From the NCBI GenBank assembly GCA_015680685.1, contig MNCI01033529.1:58579-122578 (forward strand): a stretch of 64,000 bases of DNA. The letters run 5' to 3'. The translations under genes and the position numbers were made by a program. The notes beneath the pieces were generated by a model. That model did not search any database. It was not told the origin of the DNA and saw nothing but the letters and a program-made list of their open reading frames with translations. Source of the stretch: Gnetum montanum (lineage: Eukaryota > Streptophyta > Gnetopsida > Gnetales > Gnetaceae). Of the stretch, positions 59,001-64,000 are shown piece by piece. Positions within the stretch are counted from its first letter, which is position 1. Each line of letters starts with the position of its first letter.

Positions 59001-60911
59001 TTAGGAAGTTATACATAAAATTAGGAGAATTTTATGCTATTAAATGTAATGTGATATTTAAAATATCAATATTGCAAATATTTTTGTGGGTAGTAACGTA
59101 TATGTTTTAAAATAATATTTGATGACTTAGGATAGTTGAAGGCAAGTTTTTAAACCAAGGCTTCACACTATGGGTACTTGACACTATGGGTATATATCTA
59201 TCTATATATATATGTATATATATGTTGGTTAATTTGGTTAATTTGTTAAACATTTTAACCATTCTATGCTTTGAGCAGAAGTAATCAAATAATTTTGTAT
59301 ACATTTTGATGAAAGCGGCAGAGTCATGACTTTAAACGATTCTTCTTGTCTTCCCTGTAAATCACGTAGATGCTCAATCACAGTTCCAGGACAACGGTGT
59401 AGTCGGCTGGTTCGTTTTCTTCTTTCTCTTGTCCCTGCATAAAACCTGTAAGAACCGACACATGTTCAAATCAAGATTCAAAGTGCCATATCGACCAAAA
59501 CCGTATGTTTGAACTACCACCGCATAATAAGGCTCTGCAAAATCGTAACTGACGACCACCATGGGAGAAGGCTATGCAACTGCATCTGGCTTTGTTGTCG
59601 TGTGGTGCGATGTTCAATCATTGGAGGAGAAGGGTTTCTTTTTTGGATAACGATGTGCTGAACATACTGTTTTGAACAGAGGGTTTCGGTTGCTAGAGAT
59701 TTTCGTTTTGCCCTCAAATTGGCTTACGGCTTCCTGCGTTTTTTGTTTAAAAATCTTCCTTGAATCGTCACCGCCATCATCCTTGATTGTAGAACCAGGG
59801 GCTAATGTTTTATGGATCTGTATCTGCCGAAACCGTAGGAACCTTCAGAATCGTTACAGCCGCACCACTGAAATCGCAACAACCTGCACAAAATAAAATT
59901 GGGACCCCAACAAAACATGACTCCTTTCTTCGTATATGGAGTAGAGAGGGTTCCGATTTTTTTGTACATATCCTGTGTTTATGGCAAATATGTTTCATGC
60001 GCCAGGATGAATGTCACGTAGCAGTTTGTGTGGGGTTTAGGTGCACCTTGGGATCGCCTCCAACGTTTTGCGCTTATTTTGAATCAGCATTTCAAGCAAC
60101 GTCAATGGTGGCGGTGCAGACCAACGGCTGCAGCGGTGTTTGTTGGCTTGGCCGTGATTTTGCGGTGGCCATGTATTTCCCAGTAATACCGCAGTCTTCC
60201 TTTCCCTTCACTGATATTGCTGCATAATTTTTCAAAACAACCGAGGCGTTGCTGATTTTTGTTTAATTTCTATTTTGCCAAGAGTTTCAAATGTTATCTT
60301 AAGGATACGACCAAATGTAACAACCGGGATCTCCAACTTAGTGCCTTCCACGTAAATAACATATCCTTATTGATTTTAATATCCTATGATCTTTAACAAA
60401 GGAATAATCTGGCACTTTCATCTTGTGCCCAAAAGGCTTCAACATCAAATTCTTTACCAGTGAATCAATCTTCTAAAAACATCCATCAACCCTCAACACT
60501 AAAGCTGTAATTTACTTGTAAATTTACAACCATAGATTCCTCCAATTTTGAATAAAATATTTCAACTGCTCCATGGAATGGCCAAATGTGCCAACAGTAT
60601 CCAATCATTAAAGGAGTAGTTATGCAAAGCAATGAGCTTACATCATCCATCCCTTTATTTCTATAAATAAGAGATCCTTATCATGGTAGTAATATGGTTC
60701 TTTTCACATGCAAAAACTAAAACTAACACATGATCATCATGCCTTGAAGAATGGGAAAAGGACCAAGAGAGTTGAAAAAGAATGTGACATTAAGAAGATT
60801 TGTTGATTCTTGGACCTCCTCTATAGGTCCTAATGCTCCACTTGGATATACTATCATTTATTTTTTAATTATTTGGGAATATATCTTTTCATAATAATCT
60901 ATTACCTTACT
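59001..60911. other. Unassigned intergenic sequence
   Basis: AT-rich except for a moderately GC-richer block at 59330-60240. The longest open frame there (59805-60227, 140 codons) has no recognised domain and no splice context, and I do not call it a gene. Confidence 0.4.
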
Positions 60912-61060
60912 ATGGTACTTGAAAGATGTGTGACCTATGCCTAAAGGTACGCTACTTCTATAAGAATCTCATGGTATCTTAGACTAGTTTCACTGTATGA
61001 CTAGAAAGACATGTGACCCATTCTTGAAGGCATCCCTCTAACCAATGTCCAAGGTCCATA
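60912..61060 (+). repeat. Fragment resembling the Athila-type 3' UTR, partly duplicated
   Basis: GACTAGAAAGACATGTGACCC...GAAGGC..CCCTCTAACCAA matches 52927-52975 in element 5 (AACTAGAAAGACATGTTACCC). A second weaker copy is at 60918-60960 (TTGAAAGATGTGTGACC). It is probably a remnant of another element of that family. Confidence 0.5.
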
Positions 61061-62300
61061 AATTACATGCTAATATTTATTTATTTATTTCATAAATATA
61101 ATGAATATTTCCAAATTTTCCTTTTTGAAAGATAGTTTTTTCATGTGATTATGGTTAGTCTCATAGTGGTGAGTCAAGATGACACAATGCAATGTCACTG
61201 GCAATTTAGGAACTTGATTTAGAATCTTGATGATAGGTACATTCATCATCTTAATCATGCTTTACATAAAAAATCCATTTCAACCATGGTAAGGAACCTC
61301 ACAACTTGATCTCTACAATCCCTTCTAGCTCCACTACATCTCACTATTGTGTACTAATATGAATTTAATGGTTTTGTTTGGTATAATGCAAGATCCTAAT
61401 GACATTAGTTGCATGGCGGTTGGAGCATTAATTTGTTCAACATTTGATTTTCTAGGTGTCAATACACACCTTCTGATATGCTTATACAAGGGCATTATAG
61501 GCAAGAGCCTACTCTGGGGAGGACCTGTCTATATAACTTTTGGTGATCATGTCCATGGACCTACTCCACAATTTCCAAATATCAAGTATTGTTATCATCA
61601 TCATTATGCATCATATTCTAACCATTTCTCCTTAGTTTTATTAAATGTTTTCATCAAAATCCTTTGAAATTACTAATTCCTAACCAATGTAAGAGCTTTC
61701 AATCATGTTAAATCATCATTCAAGATCTTCCAAACTTCAAAATTTAGTCTCGTAGTCTCTTCAATGGCTCTTGAAATTTCAAGCAATCTAATTCTAGAAA
61801 CACAACCTATTTATGTCATTTTCTACTTACCAACTACATCAATGTATCTCTATCAACACAATCCATAAAACTTGTACAATGCACTTAGTATTGTCAAAAT
61901 TTTTGTTATTTTTATTTCATGCAAAGGGAATTTTTCCATTTCTTTGAGCTAAAGCCTTTTAGATGCAATATTTAGCAATCTAGACCTCTAATTTCACTAG
62001 CTTAAAAAATCTAGGAACTCAAATGTTGAACTCCACATTGTGGGAGCACTTAATTTGCAATTTGAAAATTTTAAAAAATCCTAGTTTTTAAATGTCTAAA
62101 ATATTTAACGATAAAATGACTAAAATAGTTAAAATTTTATATGCTTTATCAACCTTAGAGCCTTTGAGACATCATACTGCAATTACCTAAAGGTATTAAT
62201 GCTAACATTTTTTGAAATTATGCTAACATTAAGGTTGATTAAGGGTAAAATTATTATAAAAACATTTTACAATATAACAATTGATCATTAATGTGATTAA
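61061..62300. other. AT-rich unassigned sequence
   Basis: No ORF, repeat or element end that I can support. Confidence 0.4.
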
Positions 62301-62302
62301 AA

Positions 62303-63210
62303 ATGGCACTAAAGAGAGTTTTGAAGGCAAGTGATATATCCAAGCATAGGAAGAAGAGACCAAGAGAAAAATGGGAACATGGATGTAAGCAAGCACAAGA
62401 ACAAGAGAAGACACATGTGATAACACCTAAGAGAGAGAAACTAGTATTGGAATCTATCAGGAAGATTCCTACAACACAGACTAACTAGCCTATGCAAAAT
62501 GAGGTATTAAAATTAAGATGTAATTTATAGGTGACCCTCATCAAAGCATGCCTAAAAAAGATTCGCAAAAAGAAAATCTAGAGTTTTGTTCATTATGAGT
62601 CCAATTTTCATTTTTTCTTGGAGTTTGCATCTTAAGAGATCTATGAGTAGTTGCAAGAGTCTTTTCTTTGATCCACAATCTCAACTAATAAGGAGTGTTA
62701 CATGTGTAAAACCTATCTCTTTTGGAACAATCGCAAGGTAGATGCTACTATCAAGATAAAAAACATAATGATCTCTTAGGATGTTGATGCCATTACTAAA
62801 GCCATGGGGATCCCTAATGTAGGGACACAATTCATCAAGGTGTTCATCAAGTTTGATGCCAAAATAAAATAGGAGATTCAAATTTGCTATGAAGCAAACA
62901 AGAAGGAGTTCATTGAACTCATCCAAGCCAATAATATTAGCTTCAAGATTATCTCATACAACATCAATCCAATGGTAAATCCAAGCAAAGTCACATGCTT
63001 CATTGTGAGGGCATAAGTAGCACTTAGTAGAAGATTCCTCATCAACCTATTCTAGATCAATTTTCTAGAGATATAAAAATACTTTAAGAAGAACAAGAAG
63101 GTTAGGAAGACACTTCCCTTTTCATGCCTTATTAGAAAACTTTGCAAAAGAGAAGGGCTTACTTGCTATTTCAATGATGTCCTCATAGTGCCATAATTGC
63201 ATCACTGTAG
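62303..63210 (+). pseudogene. Decayed ORF of unknown function
   Basis: An open stretch 62303-62488 encodes a lysine/arginine-rich peptide (SKHRKKRPREKWEHG). Downstream, one plus-strand frame stays readable between isolated stops from about 62700 to 63200, with segments such as MGIPNVGTQFIKVFIKFDAK, YEANKKEFIELIQANNISFK, FIVRA, RRFLINLF and LPFSCLIRKLCKREGL. The last block recalls the conserved LITALC-type core of plant transposon-derived proteins, but the match is from memory and weak. The stop pattern (single TAG/TAA changes) suggests a once-coding gene. Whether the basic N-terminal stretch belongs to it is unknown. Confidence 0.35.
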
Positions 63211-64000
63211 AAGATGATGAAAGACAAGCCACCACATAAGCTTTAGCAAGATGTGAAACCTTCACCATGAAACACCAAAGTAGCAGCAAAGACCTCAAGT
63301 TTTAGAGTAAGAACCAATGAACCAAGATCATTCCATTAAGCACCTATTCAATGCCTTACAAATTATTTTCCTACCATGAGCCATTGTGAGGAAATGATCC
63401 AAATAATAAATTGATAGCATGATTATCTCTTTAACCTATTTAAAGCTAGAAGAAGTCATACCACTATCTAAGTGAATCTTACTATAGGAAGAGTTATAGT
63501 TAGTTTTCCCACCAAGTAATATTCGAAGATATCAGACAATCTTGCAACTTTCTTAGTCATGTTAGAGGAGCAAAATGAAGCCATAGTGGTAGTGACGCCA
63601 CATAAAGAATAGAAGACAACTGTAGAATTCATGGAAGATAGAATTGAAGAAGTACTAAAGATTTCTGCAACATCACTACTAAACTTCGCTAAAATGGCAA
63701 ACATTCAAATGTCTACAAGGAAAATTTTAAGGGATTTTGGATACAACCTAATACAAGGAAGCATTGGAGAAACTAAAGGGAGCTAGGCCATTCATATCAA
63801 ATGAAAGACTATCTAAAACATCTCAAGGATTAGGTAGCCATAATCAATGTAGATGTCCATAAATTAGCTACTAAAAATGAAACTTCTCCATGGAGGAAGC
63901 TAGGAAAATCATGCAAAAGGTAGCCATTGAGATTGTAGCATGGAATAATGAGGTTACCAAGCATGAGAAAATCAAAAATCACTATAAGGAGAGGATGATC
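63211..64000. other. Unassigned sequence at the right edge
   Basis: It may continue the decayed ORF (short lysine-rich reading stretches), but nothing can be identified. Confidence 0.3.

Noticed and set aside
59805-60227. 140-codon open frame
   Set aside because: No domain, no homologue in the window and no splice or promoter context; chance is sufficient in a locally GC-richer block.

Overview
This window is nuclear DNA from a land plant, almost certainly a vascular plant with a large, transposon-rich genome; the species cannot be named from it. There is no convincing host gene. Nearly everything is nested Ty3/gypsy LTR retrotransposons of two lineages. One is Tat-like: tRNA-Asn primer site, RT with YVDD, and two RNase H domains. 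The other is Athila-like: tRNA-Asp primer site, RT with FMDDFS. Every coding region carries stop codons, so all genes are pseudogenes.

Layout. 1-9538: 5' half of Tat element 1 (minus strand; LTR, primer site, gag-pro, and a spliced gene on the opposite strand). 9539-10552: part of another Tat LTR (element 4), into which element 1 inserted. 10553-40607: old Tat element 3 (plus strand; 5' end not seen), holding a decayed antisense gene, pol and a 3' LTR. 19931-36983: complete Tat element 2 (minus strand), inserted in element 3 with a perfect GCATC target duplication. 40608-54917: Athila-like element 5 (plus strand), whose gag was interrupted by element 3 and whose protease-RT spacer was interrupted by element 6 (41751-49008, minus strand, gag-pro only, pol deleted; it contains a 362-base assembly gap). 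54918-59000: remnants of an older gypsy element and its LTRs. 59000-64000: AT-rich, mostly unrecognised, with an Athila-type 3' UTR fragment and one decayed ORF.

The most interesting system is in the Tat elements. Elements 1, 2 and 3 all carry, between protease and RT, a long multi-exon gene on the strand opposite gag and pol, with GT...AG introns at conserved positions. It has diverged strongly between element 3 and elements 1/2, yet remains alignable. In element 2 the pol frame opens directly behind a good splice acceptor, so pol may be joined to gag-pro by removing an intron of about 5 kb that contains the whole antisense gene. The three non-coding gaps (protease/antisense gene, antisense gene/pol, integrase/3' LTR) carry copies of a short hairpin motif. 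Its stem changes by compensatory substitutions between elements while its loop and its orientation relative to the element are kept.
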